From Sphingobacterium sp. CZ-2 (GTDB taxonomy: Bacteria; Bacteroidota; Bacteroidia; Sphingobacteriales; Sphingobacteriaceae): a stretch of DNA of 64,000 nt. Shown here piece by piece: positions 44,951-53,543 of the stretch. The position numbers and the translations under genes are program-made. The notes under the pieces were generated by a model, which was not told the DNA's origin, made no database searches, and saw only the letters and a program-made list of their open reading frames with translations. The stretch is taken from the NCBI RefSeq assembly GCF_004526235.1, contig NZ_CP038159.1:3038001-3102000 (forward strand), given 5' to 3'. Within the stretch, counting starts at the first letter, position 1, and every line of letters begins with the position of its first letter.

Positions 44951-46081
44951 TTAGACCTTATACAGACTAAAACATCCGTAATCAGTCCGAACACCTAGAT
45001 ATTCATTGACGAACTTTAACTGGCAGTTTTTGACAATATAGTCCAAGCGGAAGCTATTCAATAATTTCTTGGCTTTAAAATCAAAAACATGTACATTATT
45101 TCGTTGTGATAATACCAATTTGGATTGATCAGCATTAAGACAGAACCTGCTCACTTCCTTGCTGTATTCAGGGATTTCTAGGCCAGGGATTGTAATTTGT
45201 TGATTATTTATTAGGTCGAAATAAAGCATTCCCCAACTACCATATTGTTCTTGGGCGAGAAGAAGGTCTCCGGATTCAGTAAATTCCATTTTTTCGATCA
45301 TTTGAAAATCTCCTTTCAAGTGTGCTATTAAATCGCCGTAATCTGCATGAAGGATCGATATTTCTCCAGGTTTATTATGGAATGCAATCTTTTTTCCATC
45401 GGGAGATACTACACCAGCAAATGGCGTGTTGCCCTTAATGGTTACTGTCGAATAAGCTTGATCAAAAACTGGGTTATTATCATTGTCCAATGATTTCAAT
45501 TGTCCGAAACTTGCAAATACTGTTCGATTTGTTCCAACAGAAATAAAGCTGCTTGGGTCTGATTTATTAGCTCCTAAATTCTCAAACTCCTGAGATTCGA
45601 GATCGTATGCATATATGAAATGATCGAGGTCGAGGTACAAGGTTTGGTTGCCCTCTTGATAGGCTATTTCCCAAGCTAATTGCTTCGGTAATGGAATGCT
45701 TTGAAGTAGGTTTCCTTGCCCATCAATCAATAATAACTGATCTTTCCATATATTCGCTTCCACGACATTCTGATAAACAAATATCCCTTTATCTGTTCCC
45801 TGGAAGGATAAACTTCCCGTATACCCACCACCTACATAATAGTGTAAACGGGGTTCGCCAATGTTTGGGTTATCATTCCTTAATACATATCCCTTTTTCA
45901 AAGCCTCCCATTCTTTCTTTAGAAAGTTTTTCTGTACCTCCTGCTCGTTCGGGAATTCCTTCTCGGTTCGTTTTAATTTATCAGGTTTTCCGGATTCTGA
46001 AATCAAGGTGTTTCCGTAGGTTGAAAGACGGATTATCTTTCCATCTTCGTGGTTTATCAGCTCGTGTACTAGGTTCTCCAT
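44951..46081 (-). CDS. WGR-like plus beta-propeller-like protein
   Basis: The 376-residue protein starts with an 80-residue unit reading IIRLSTYGNTLISESGKPD, then FPNEQEVQKNFLKKEWEALKKGYVL (shortened). This resembles the WGR fold used by PARP-type and yeast-like proteins to bind DNA breaks, although the WGR triad itself is not conserved. From about residue 95 a run of WD40/YncE-like blades follows (LLLIDGQGNLLQSIP, KKIAFHNKPGEISILHAD, KLVLSQRNNVHVFDF). No signal peptide is present, so it is probably cytoplasmic. The function is not known; the fusion reading is a suggestion. Confidence 0.6.
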   Translation of the reverse strand: MENLVHELINHEDGKIIRLSTYGNTLISESGKPDKLKRTEKEFPNEQEVQKNFLKKEWEALKKGYVLRNDNPNIGEPRLHYYVGGGYTGSLSFQGTDKGIFVYQNVVEANIWKDQLLLIDGQGNLLQSIPLPKQLAWEIAYQEGNQTLYLDLDHFIYAYDLESQEFENLGANKSDPSSFISVGTNRTVFASFGQLKSLDNDNNPVFDQAYSTVTIKGNTPFAGVVSPDGKKIAFHNKPGEISILHADYGDLIAHLKGDFQMIEKMEFTESGDLLLAQEQYGSWGMLYFDLINNQQITIPGLEIPEYSKEVSRFCLNADQSKLVLSQRNNVHVFDFKAKKLLNSFRLDYIVKNCQLKFVNEYLGVRTDYGCFSLYKV

Positions 46082-46203
46082 AGATATCAGGTATTTGAGG
46101 TATAACGTAAATAAATTAAGAATAATTGTAATGATTTGATTATATCATCTTTTTTCTAACAAAAGCCGATTAAATTTGGTTATTACCTTATAAACGCGCA
46201 TCT

Positions 46204-48879
46204 ATGGCTGAACATAAAACAGAAATCAAAGAATATTTCACGCAACCCATTGATGATCTATTGAAAAAATTCCATGTTGATCAACAGGTTGGCTTAAAAT
46301 CAGAACAGGTAGAAAAGCTACGTTCAGAATATGGTACAAATGCTTTAAAGGAAAAAGAGAAAAGATCCATATTCGCCATGTTCATTTCCCAATTGAATGA
46401 TGCGTTGATCTATGTGCTGTTTGCTGCGGTTATCATCACCTTTGTGATGGGTGAATATACCGATGCGATCATTATCTTGATCGTCATTATCATTAATGCT
46501 TCCCTTGGTGTCTTTCAGGAATTAAAGGCGAATAATGCGATTGCGGCCTTACAGAAATTGAGCAACCCAAAAGCCATTGTGAAAAGGAACGGGGAGCAAT
46601 TGGAATTACCTGCGGAAGAATTGGTCCCTGGTGATATTGTCATTTTAGAGGCTGGCCGCTATGTGCCGGCGGATCTCCGGTTGTTGGAGAATGCGAATTT
46701 AAAAGTCGATGAATCATCCTTGACCGGAGAATCTGTTCCAGTGGAAAAGGATCTTGATGCCGAGATAAAGGCGGATTATACCGCTATTGGGGATCGTTTG
46801 AACATGTCGTTTATGTCGAGCTTGGTTACTTTCGGGCGTGGGACAGGGATAGTCGTTGCAACTGGAAACCAGACCGAAGTTGGAAAGATAGCGAATTACC
46901 TAGCGGAGGAGAACAATAGCAAAACCCCATTGGAAATCCGTTTGAACCATCTTGGAAAGACATTGGGAAAATTGGCTGTTGGTATCTGTGTGCTGATTTT
47001 TGTGATTTCCTATTTTCAAGGTCGAGATCTTACGGAAATGTTCCTGACTTCCGTTTCTTTAGCGGTTGCTTCCATTCCTGAAGGCTTGGCGGCTATTGTG
47101 GCTATTGTTCTTTCGATCGGCGTCACTAAAATGGCGAAACAAAAGGCCATTATCAAAAAACTTCCTGCTGTTGAAACCCTAGGGTCAGTTAATATTGTCT
47201 GTTCGGATAAGACGGGGACCTTGACCCAGAATAAGATGACCGTCAAGGAGCTTTTTACTTTTGGGGACAAATTGATTGATGTGGATAGTGAGGATCCGAT
47301 CCTTCCTGAGGAGCAACTGTTGGTGGAAGGGATGTTCTTGGCCTCCGATGCGACGTTGGATGGGGAGAAGAAAACAGGAGATCCAACAGAGGTGGCCTTA
47401 TTGGCCTTGGCTGATTCCTGGTCGATCGATCGGAAAGAGATCCATAAACAACAAGAACGGGTGGATGAATTGGCTTTCGATTCGGATCGGAAAATGATGT
47501 CGACCTTGCATACGAAGGAAGGTGAGTGGGTGTTATATGCGAAAGGGGCGGTTGATAATTTGATCTTGAAATGTGATCGGGTGATGGAACATGGCGAGAT
47601 CATCCCTTTTACCGATGCGCATAAGGAATTGGTCGATAAAGCGGTCGATGATATGTCGCATAAAGCATTACGGACCTTGGGATTTGCTTTTAAACCTGTA
47701 AAATCTAAAATTTCTCCGGAAGAATTTGAGGAGGATCTGGTATTTGTTGGTGTGGTCGGTATGATCGATCCCCCACGGGAAGAGGTCAAGGATTCCATTC
47801 AATCGGCCAAAGAAGCAGGTATTGAAACGATCATGATCACTGGAGACCATAAGCAGACAGCATTTGCCATCGCAAAGGAATTGGGGATTGCGGAGGAGGA
47901 AAAACAGGTGGTTACAGGAAAGGAAATCAATTCCTTGTCTGTGGAGGATCTATCCTCGAAGATATCCGATTATAAAGTGTTTGCAAGGGTATCGCCGGAG
48001 CATAAGGTCAATATTGTGAAAGCCTTTCAGGCGAATGGAAATATTGTTTCCATGACTGGGGATGGAGTAAATGATGCGCCATCTTTGAATATGGCGGATA
48101 TTGGTGTGGCGATGGGGATCACGGGGACTGATGTGGCTAAGAATTCTGCGGATATGATATTGGCGGATGATAATTTTTCGACGATTATTTCGGCGATTGA
48201 GCAGGGGAGGAATATCTATAATAATATCAAGAAGTCGGTTATATTTTTATTGTCGAGCAATGTGGGAGAGGTTTTGGCGATGTTGGTGGCGATTATTTCC
48301 GGAATGCCGATCCCTTTGTTGGCCACGCAGTTGTTATGGATCAATCTGATTACAGATACGCTGCCGGCTGTTGCCTTGGGCATGGATCCTGGGGATAAAT
48401 CAGTGATGGAGGAGAAACCGAGATCCATTAAAGAGAATTTTTTCTCGCATGGTGCAGGATGGCGGGTGATCTTGGGAGGTGTGCTGATTGGGATTTTAAC
48501 GATTGTTGCTTTTGTGATCGGCTATTGGGAGCATGATTATTCTGTTTTTGATAAGCAGATTCCGGAGGATATCCATGATTATGCCCGAACCATGGCTTTT
48601 TTGACGATCATTGCGTGTCAGTTGTTTTATTCGTTGAGTTTTAGGCATGAGTATAAGTCTATTTTCCAAGTGGGCTTGTTCAGTAATAAGTACTTGATTT
48701 TGGCTATTTTGATGGGCTTTGGGTTGCAATTGATTTTACTGTTTATTCCAGTGTTGCGGGATTCTTTTAGGTTGCAATTGGTTAGTCCGAGGGATTGGGG
48801 GGTGGTTATTTTGCTGGGATTGGTTCCTTTGATATTAAATGAGGTTATCAAGGTTTTTCAAAGGATGGGAAGGAGATAG
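46204..48879 (+). CDS. P2-type cation-transporting ATPase (calcium pump-like)
   Basis: The 891-residue protein carries the P-type hallmarks: cation_ATPase_N domain (1-70), TGES at 174-177, phosphorylation site DKTGTLT with Asp335, and MTGDGVNDAPSL in the hinge. PEGL at 292-295 and the C-terminal NLITDTLPAVALGMDP are features of P2A/P2B calcium and P2-type sodium pumps, so an ATP-driven efflux of Ca2+ (or Na+) across the inner membrane is expected. It is diverged from the WGR-like protein gene and followed by intergenic repeats. Confidence 0.93.
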   Translation: MAEHKTEIKEYFTQPIDDLLKKFHVDQQVGLKSEQVEKLRSEYGTNALKEKEKRSIFAMFISQLNDALIYVLFAAVIITFVMGEYTDAIIILIVIIINASLGVFQELKANNAIAALQKLSNPKAIVKRNGEQLELPAEELVPGDIVILEAGRYVPADLRLLENANLKVDESSLTGESVPVEKDLDAEIKADYTAIGDRLNMSFMSSLVTFGRGTGIVVATGNQTEVGKIANYLAEENNSKTPLEIRLNHLGKTLGKLAVGICVLIFVISYFQGRDLTEMFLTSVSLAVASIPEGLAAIVAIVLSIGVTKMAKQKAIIKKLPAVETLGSVNIVCSDKTGTLTQNKMTVKELFTFGDKLIDVDSEDPILPEEQLLVEGMFLASDATLDGEKKTGDPTEVALLALADSWSIDRKEIHKQQERVDELAFDSDRKMMSTLHTKEGEWVLYAKGAVDNLILKCDRVMEHGEIIPFTDAHKELVDKAVDDMSHKALRTLGFAFKPVKSKISPEEFEEDLVFVGVVGMIDPPREEVKDSIQSAKEAGIETIMITGDHKQTAFAIAKELGIAEEEKQVVTGKEINSLSVEDLSSKISDYKVFARVSPEHKVNIVKAFQANGNIVSMTGDGVNDAPSLNMADIGVAMGITGTDVAKNSADMILADDNFSTIISAIEQGRNIYNNIKKSVIFLLSSNVGEVLAMLVAIISGMPIPLLATQLLWINLITDTLPAVALGMDPGDKSVMEEKPRSIKENFFSHGAGWRVILGGVLIGILTIVAFVIGYWEHDYSVFDKQIPEDIHDYARTMAFLTIIACQLFYSLSFRHEYKSIFQVGLFSNKYLILAILMGFGLQLILLFIPVLRDSFRLQLVSPRDWGVVILLGLVPLILNEVIKVFQRMGRR

Positions 48880-48900
48880 GGGTTAATGAAGTTATGGCCG

Positions 48901-49040
48901 TTGTCATCCTGAGCATCGGCCATTGTCATCCTGAGGATCGGCCTTTGTCATCCTGAGCATCGTCGAAGGATCTCCTGAGCATTGGGCATTGTCATCCTGA
49001 GCTTCAGCCTTTGTCATCCTGAGCATCGTCGAAGGATCTA
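48901..49040. repeat. Tandem TTGTCATCCTGAG repeats
   Basis: Five copies of TTGTCATCCTGAG begin at 48901, 48923, 48945, 48989 and 49011. Two are followed by CATCGTCGAAGGATCT, the full form seen at 10453. All copies point the same way, unlike the inverted arrangement at 10.4 kb, so this is array-like growth or decay of a single repeat. Confidence 0.85.
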
Positions 49041-49082
49041 TACATATAAAAAAATCCATAAAGAATTCTATACCTTTATTTT

Positions 49083-49574
49083 ATGAACATTAAACTTGAA
49101 AAGTTCAATCCTTTAGATTTTGATCTTTATTATTTGTTGGTCAGTGATATCCAGATCATGGCTATGGTTACTGAGCGTGGTTTAACCATCGAAGAAGCAA
49201 AATCTGATTTTGATGAAACCATAATAAATAATGAACTAAGAGAAGAATACGGAACGTTCAAAATTTTTGAGCAAGATTCTGGGACTTTCTTGGGTCTAGC
49301 CAAATTGGAAATAAAGAAATTGGATGATAAAGAAGCGGAATTAGGCTATTTGCTCTTGCCTGCGTATTGGGGTAGGGGGATTGCTAGTATGGTAAGTAGT
49401 ATGTTGATTGAGGTAGCATTAAATGATCCTCAAATAGAAGTGTTAACAGCCATTATTGATCCTAAGAATCTTGCCTCAAGAAAAGTTTTGATCAAAAACC
49501 AGTTTGAATCCAGGGAGTTTAAGGATTTTGAAGGATTGCCGGGAGAAATATTGGAGCGCAAGTTGAAATATTAA
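49083..49574 (+). CDS. GNAT-family N-acetyltransferase
   Basis: The 163-residue protein has the GNAT core: ELGYLLLPAYWGRGIASMVSSMLIEVAL (pyrophosphate-binding RGxA loop) and IIDPKNLASRKVLIKNQFESREF (motif B; shortened). The general RimJ/L-like pattern fits small-molecule or protein N-acetylation; the substrate is unknown. It directly follows the repeat array and its stop overlaps the convergent nuclease gene by four bases. Confidence 0.9.
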   Translation: MNIKLEKFNPLDFDLYYLLVSDIQIMAMVTERGLTIEEAKSDFDETIINNELREEYGTFKIFEQDSGTFLGLAKLEIKKLDDKEAELGYLLLPAYWGRGIASMVSSMLIEVALNDPQIEVLTAIIDPKNLASRKVLIKNQFESREFKDFEGLPGEILERKLKY

Positions 49575-50134
49575 TTCTCTGCCCACAATCCCAGTTTATT
49601 TTCCCGCGCATATTTCTGTGCTTTCACAAAAAGCTCTTCAAACTTTACATTTGGTGCTACGGTCATTAGGATGCCATTTCCGGATTTAACAATTAATTCA
49701 TTGACCATTTCTCCGTTTTCCAAATAAACGTATGCTAGGGTTCTATTAAATGGATCAAGTGAATCAACATCAAACTCCAACCTTACTTTTTGATCTTTCA
49801 GTAAAGCAGTTAAGAATTCTTTGGATTCCTTGCCATAAAATTGCTTTTTCTTCTTGAAGGCATTACGGCTTTCTGGAGCATCGATTCCGATAAAGCGGAT
49901 TTTCAATCCTCCGGGTTGTAAATTGTCTATCCAGAAGGTATCTCCATCCACTACTTTTGTCACCTGATAATAAGTGTGTTTTTGAATTCCTTCTTGCTCA
50001 TTAGATACAAATGCTAAGCCTTCAGATTGTACTTCTCGATGTTTAGAATATTCTGCACTCATTGAAGTACAGGAAATCATTATCTTTAACCCTAAACAGG
50101 CAATACAGGTGTAGTTAATAAGTCTTTTGATCAT
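49571..50134 (-). CDS. Thermonuclease family (SNase-like) exported nuclease
   Basis: Starting at 50134 gives 187 residues with a signal or lipoprotein sequence (INYTCIACLGLKIMISC). The SNase domain reads KVVDGDTFWID (metal-binding Asp), KIRFIGIDAPES (catalytic Arg), and DPFNRTLAYVYLENG. The family cleaves DNA or RNA with calcium. As a secreted nuclease it may feed nucleotide scavenging, alongside the nucleotidase pair at 1.7 kb. The gene marks the left border of the accessory region. Confidence 0.9.
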   Translation of the reverse strand: MIKRLINYTCIACLGLKIMISCTSMSAEYSKHREVQSEGLAFVSNEQEGIQKHTYYQVTKVVDGDTFWIDNLQPGGLKIRFIGIDAPESRNAFKKKKQFYGKESKEFLTALLKDQKVRLEFDVDSLDPFNRTLAYVYLENGEMVNELIVKSGNGILMTVAPNVKFEELFVKAQKYARENKLGLWAEN

Positions 50135-50152
50135 AGATAGTGCAAAATACAA

Positions 50153-51050
50153 AGATAAATCTTGGTATTAAGATTATTATATGGGAAACCTTAAAATGAG
50201 GATATTAATAAATATGAATAATGGGAGTTTTTTAGAACTAATCAATGATTTAATGCTTAAGATTAATCTTAACGTTTATTGTCTATTTTCTTGGGCTTGT
50301 TTCTATGCTCATACTTCAAAATATGTTTGAATTAGGGGTGTAATCGTGGTTTAAGTAGGCATAAAGCAGGGTTAAAGTATGGGGCAGGTATATAAACCAT
50401 ACATTTTACATACTTTTAGTATACTTTCAGTATGCTTTTACACCGAAGGGTTAATTTTTATAAAACATAACCTTAATATATTTTCGAAAATGGATTGGAC
50501 CATAGGTATTAGCCTTGGAGCTGGTAAATAAATTGGAAAATTCGTGTAAAAAAAGAACGAGGCCAAACATCTGCATTTTTTTTGCTTAATCTTTGTCTCT
50601 TTTTGAAACTTACAAATTTAAATGTTTTTCAATTTTTTGTTAATAAATGCTTCTAGTTTCGATTTATCAGGGAGTTGTAGCTGGTATTTGCTTAAAAAAA
50701 TATTTAAATCACCATTAGCAATAGAATATTCTACCAATGCTTTGTTCTGGTTGGTTAAGATCAAAATACCGACAGGCGGATTGTCATTACTTTCCTGGAT
50801 ATTCTTCTTTTAGATAAATTAGTGTGAGATTCATCCCATTCTTTTTTATTTGCTATCCACATTATATTTTGACGTTCAGGTTCAATCCCTCTTATATTCC
50901 ACAACAGTTTGTAATTTCCAAAAAGCTAAAGTTTAGAATTTCAAACTTCTACAATTAGTTAATAAGGATTTTACCAAATATGGAGAATTTATCACTATCC
51001 ATCAAGTGAAAAATCGCACAGATCCTAATCAATTGTTGAATAAGCGCCCC
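50153..51050. other. Gene-poor decayed region
   Basis: This ~900-base AT-rich stretch has no intact gene. The first half (to 50617) shows no open frame and only short near-repeats such as AGTATAC/AGTATGC near 50415-50435. The second half holds a DUF1016 C-terminal stub on the minus strand (50618-50815), an overlapping 53-codon minus frame of unknown kind, and a 38-codon plus-strand stub (50937-51056). It reads as remnants of several genes at the island edge. Confidence 0.7.
50618..50815 (-). pseudogene. C-terminal fragment of a DUF1016/YhcG-type PDDEXK nuclease
   Basis: The complement reads KKNIQESNDNPPVGILILT, then NQNKALVEYSIANGD, then LSKYQLQLPDKSKLEAFINKKL before a stop. This matches the well-known C-terminal end of DUF1016 proteins (NPPIGI-L..KN..LVEYAL....SKYQL.LP....L...I). 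An in-frame stop occurs right upstream, and the N-terminal nuclease part is missing. Such genes travel with restriction-modification and defence loci. The fragment should be non-functional. Confidence 0.8.
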
Positions 51051-51056
51051 TTATAA
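50937..51056 (+). pseudogene. Unidentified C-terminal coding stub
   Basis: An open stretch without a start codon reads NFKLLQLVNKDFTKYGEFI, then TIHQVKNRTDPNQLLNKRPL and a stop. It looks like real protein sequence and would be a C-terminal end, but I do not recognise the family. A stop codon lies immediately upstream in frame. It overlaps the end of the broken gene on the other strand. Confidence 0.4.
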
Positions 51057-51612
51057 AAACTTTACTGGATGGAAAATTACTTTATCAAAATTTGGTCCTT
51101 CCCCAATTATTTTTTGGGAATATTTATTACCATTAATATCTTGAAAATCCAACTTTATTATTTGTGAAAAAAGTTTCATTACAGAGTTATATTCTCTAAG
51201 ACTTTCAAATTCTTCGGATATTTTCGGTGCTTTAGGTTTAACTTTTGCTCTTATTATTATTTCTTCTCCTATTTCCAAGTTCTCAAAAAATAATTGGCTG
51301 TCTTTTGTATGCCTTAAATCATAAATATTATACGTTGGAGAAAGATCAAACTTAAAGTTAGATTATATACTTCATTCTTATTAAATTGAATTGATAATGG
51401 GGAAAGTTCTTTTTTTTTTGAGTTAATTCGGTCAAATATCCAACTTTTATATCTGTCTTTAAGATTGGCATAGTTGCGATTCTCAGAGCTTTTGATTGGA
51501 GCTTGATCATCTTGTTTGTACGAAACAAGTTTACAATGAGAAAATATATTCCTATTATAGCTGCTGTCGCTTGAGCAATATTAGTCCAATCAGATAGTTT
51601 TAATTCGTTCAT
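51051..51612 (-). pseudogene. Frameshifted membrane-anchored protein gene
   Basis: Three frames join into one sensible protein. Frame 1 runs from the ATG at 51612 (MNELKLSDWTNIAQATAAII, a transmembrane helix, to LTELTQKKK). Frame 2 continues after a 10-A run near 51410-51419 (ELSPLSIQFNKNEVYNLTL). Frame 3 continues from about 51340 (KFDLSPTYNIYDLRHTKDS, to the end VIFHPVKFL at 51051). Each shift equals the loss of one A from an A run. The joined product would be about 185 residues with an N-terminal anchor and a beta-rich domain; the family is not recognised. Sequencing error in homopolymers is an alternative to real decay. Confidence 0.7.
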
Positions 51613-51844
51613 AATAAGTTAAAAACAACTTTATCAAATATGTAGGTTTTAACGTAACATCGCAAATGAATTGAATTGACCAATTCGCTAAATATAAAAA
51701 AGACAACAATATGTTTGAAATATCTTGACCTTAACCCTGTATCGAATAATAATTTAGTGTATTTACTTTTTTAACTCTATACGAAGATGTGATTATTTTC
51801 CCCAAATAACACCGAATTAGAATGTGTATGTTATTCTATTTTAA

Positions 51845-53533
51845 TCATAATAAAACGCAGGGTTGCATTTTGGGTGTCAAAAATGTAGCCATTGATTTCG
51901 CTCGTGTAACCGCAACTCTAAGCACAAGTTTATCTTGCTCAATCCTTTTAACGTCTGGATTCACTATAGGATTGTATAGCTCTTCCCATATGATCACTTC
52001 ATCAAATTCCTTTCCCTTAGATTTATGAAGGTTCATAACGAATATTCCTTTCAACGTTCTATTAGTCATAGCAAAGTGCTCCTGCGTTAAAGCTGCATCC
52101 ACAAGTTTTGATGCCTCTGGATATGCTTGATAGTTCCGCCATTGATCTGATAGCCCTTCCGAAAGTACAGCTCCCTTATTCAACAATCTTAAAAATCGGG
52201 AATCCTCAAATACATTCTTTAAAACCTCATGTTTTGAATCTCTAAAAAGGTTTCTCACAGAGATCCAATCTTTCTCCGGAACGCCCGACAGAGATACTTT
52301 GCTCCGTTGATCTATAATGTTCATTATTTCTGCGATAAGCAATTTTCTTTTACTGCCCACAACTTTTTTCTCCGGCTTATAACCTTCAAGAAACTGCGCC
52401 TGCTGTATATCCTGTATACTAACTTTCGTACCTTTTCTCCCTTTAATGTGTTGGCACAATAAATTGATTAACCCAGCATGATCTTTCCTAGGATTCGGTT
52501 CTAAAACCTTAGCGATAATACCTGCAGACAATGATGGCCCTTCTGGATCAATTATAACTTCATGCGATAATCGATGTGAAGTAAGATAGGAGGACACTTT
52601 AAGGGTATCACTTTTCCTTTTAACCAATATAGCTAATGACCAATCGCCACCTTTACCAATGGTCTTCTTTCTGTTAAATGCTTGTTTTAAAGCATTTAAT
52701 AAGGGTAGCTTTGGGTCTGACCTATAAAAATTATATGTAATCACCTTTACATTTTTATATTTTTTGCCCCTATTCATGCCTGTTAAAATATCGTCGCCAA
52801 ATTGCACAATATCTAATCCTGTACTGCGATTATTTTCTAGTCCCAAGTCTAACCTATGACCACCAAAGTGACTGACGAATTCTGGAACGCGGGTTACTGA
52901 AGCACCGCGGAACTCGAAAATTCTCTGATTCAGGTCTGCTAACGCGATTATCTTGGAATACTTCCCCAGTTGCTTTATGATCTCCCATTCATGTGTATCA
53001 GTATCTTGAAATTCATCCACTATAATATATGGATATTTGCTGGATAGTTGTCTGCAAATTTTATCAGAACGGGAAAGCAATTCTGATACTAGTTCGCCAA
53101 AAAGATCAAAACATATGATTCCATTGTTATTTAAAAGGTCATACTTATACTTTTGTACTTCGGCATCGTTATTTATACCTGCAATGCTTGCAGAAAAATT
53201 TGGAGGAGTAATTAATCGAAAGAATCGATGTGTCCGTAGTAAATATCCATAGGATTGAATTAATGACCAGGTAAAACCGTGATATGTGTTAATCTCCAAA
53301 TGATGCTTGTCATCCTTTGTAATAATATCATGTGCCTGCTCCTCTATTCTCGATATTGTTGCCCGGGCAAAACTTAGAAAAAGCACCTTCTGATGCATTT
53401 TCAGCAATCCGCTACGCGAAATCACTTGGGCTTTAAGAAGAGCCAAAGTAGTTTTTCCAGCGCCGGGACCACCCTCGACAAGGATATGTCCCGGATAATC
53501 TAACATATCTTGCCTGCGTTCGCATATTTTCAT
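51845..53533 (-). CDS. gajB: Gabija protein GajB-like, UvrD/PcrA-type helicase
   Basis: The 562-residue protein has the superfamily 1A helicase motifs: Walker A GGPGAGKTT (21-29), Walker B DEFQDTD (173-179), LADLNQRIFEFRGA (198-211), motif V-like LHKSKGKEFD (502-511), and motif VI VAVTRAK (540-546). As the second gene of a pair with an OLD/TOPRIM nuclease (GajA, 10 bases upstream), it fits GajB of the Gabija anti-phage system, which responds to DNA ends and assists GajA cutting. It is somewhat longer than the ~494-residue type GajB. Full helicase activity in Gabija is uncertain, but all motifs look intact. Confidence 0.85.
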   Translation of the reverse strand: MKICERRQDMLDYPGHILVEGGPGAGKTTLALLKAQVISRSGLLKMHQKVLFLSFARATISRIEEQAHDIITKDDKHHLEINTYHGFTWSLIQSYGYLLRTHRFFRLITPPNFSASIAGINNDAEVQKYKYDLLNNNGIICFDLFGELVSELLSRSDKICRQLSSKYPYIIVDEFQDTDTHEWEIIKQLGKYSKIIALADLNQRIFEFRGASVTRVPEFVSHFGGHRLDLGLENNRSTGLDIVQFGDDILTGMNRGKKYKNVKVITYNFYRSDPKLPLLNALKQAFNRKKTIGKGGDWSLAILVKRKSDTLKVSSYLTSHRLSHEVIIDPEGPSLSAGIIAKVLEPNPRKDHAGLINLLCQHIKGRKGTKVSIQDIQQAQFLEGYKPEKKVVGSKRKLLIAEIMNIIDQRSKVSLSGVPEKDWISVRNLFRDSKHEVLKNVFEDSRFLRLLNKGAVLSEGLSDQWRNYQAYPEASKLVDAALTQEHFAMTNRTLKGIFVMNLHKSKGKEFDEVIIWEELYNPIVNPDVKRIEQDKLVLRVAVTRAKSMATFLTPKMQPCVLL

Positions 53534-53543
53534 AACATGTGCG

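Noticed and set aside
47016..47798. Leftward 260-codon frame within the P-type ATPase
   Set aside because: It is antisense to the ATPase, which carries the diagnostic motifs; long antisense frames are common opposite such genes.
48901..49040. Possible CRISPR array
   Set aside because: Unit spacing is uneven, spacers are repeat-derived, and the unit belongs to a dispersed palindromic repeat family.
50622..50813. Rightward 63-codon frame in the decayed region
   Set aside because: It is the antisense shadow of the DUF1016 remnant, whose minus-strand translation matches a known family.
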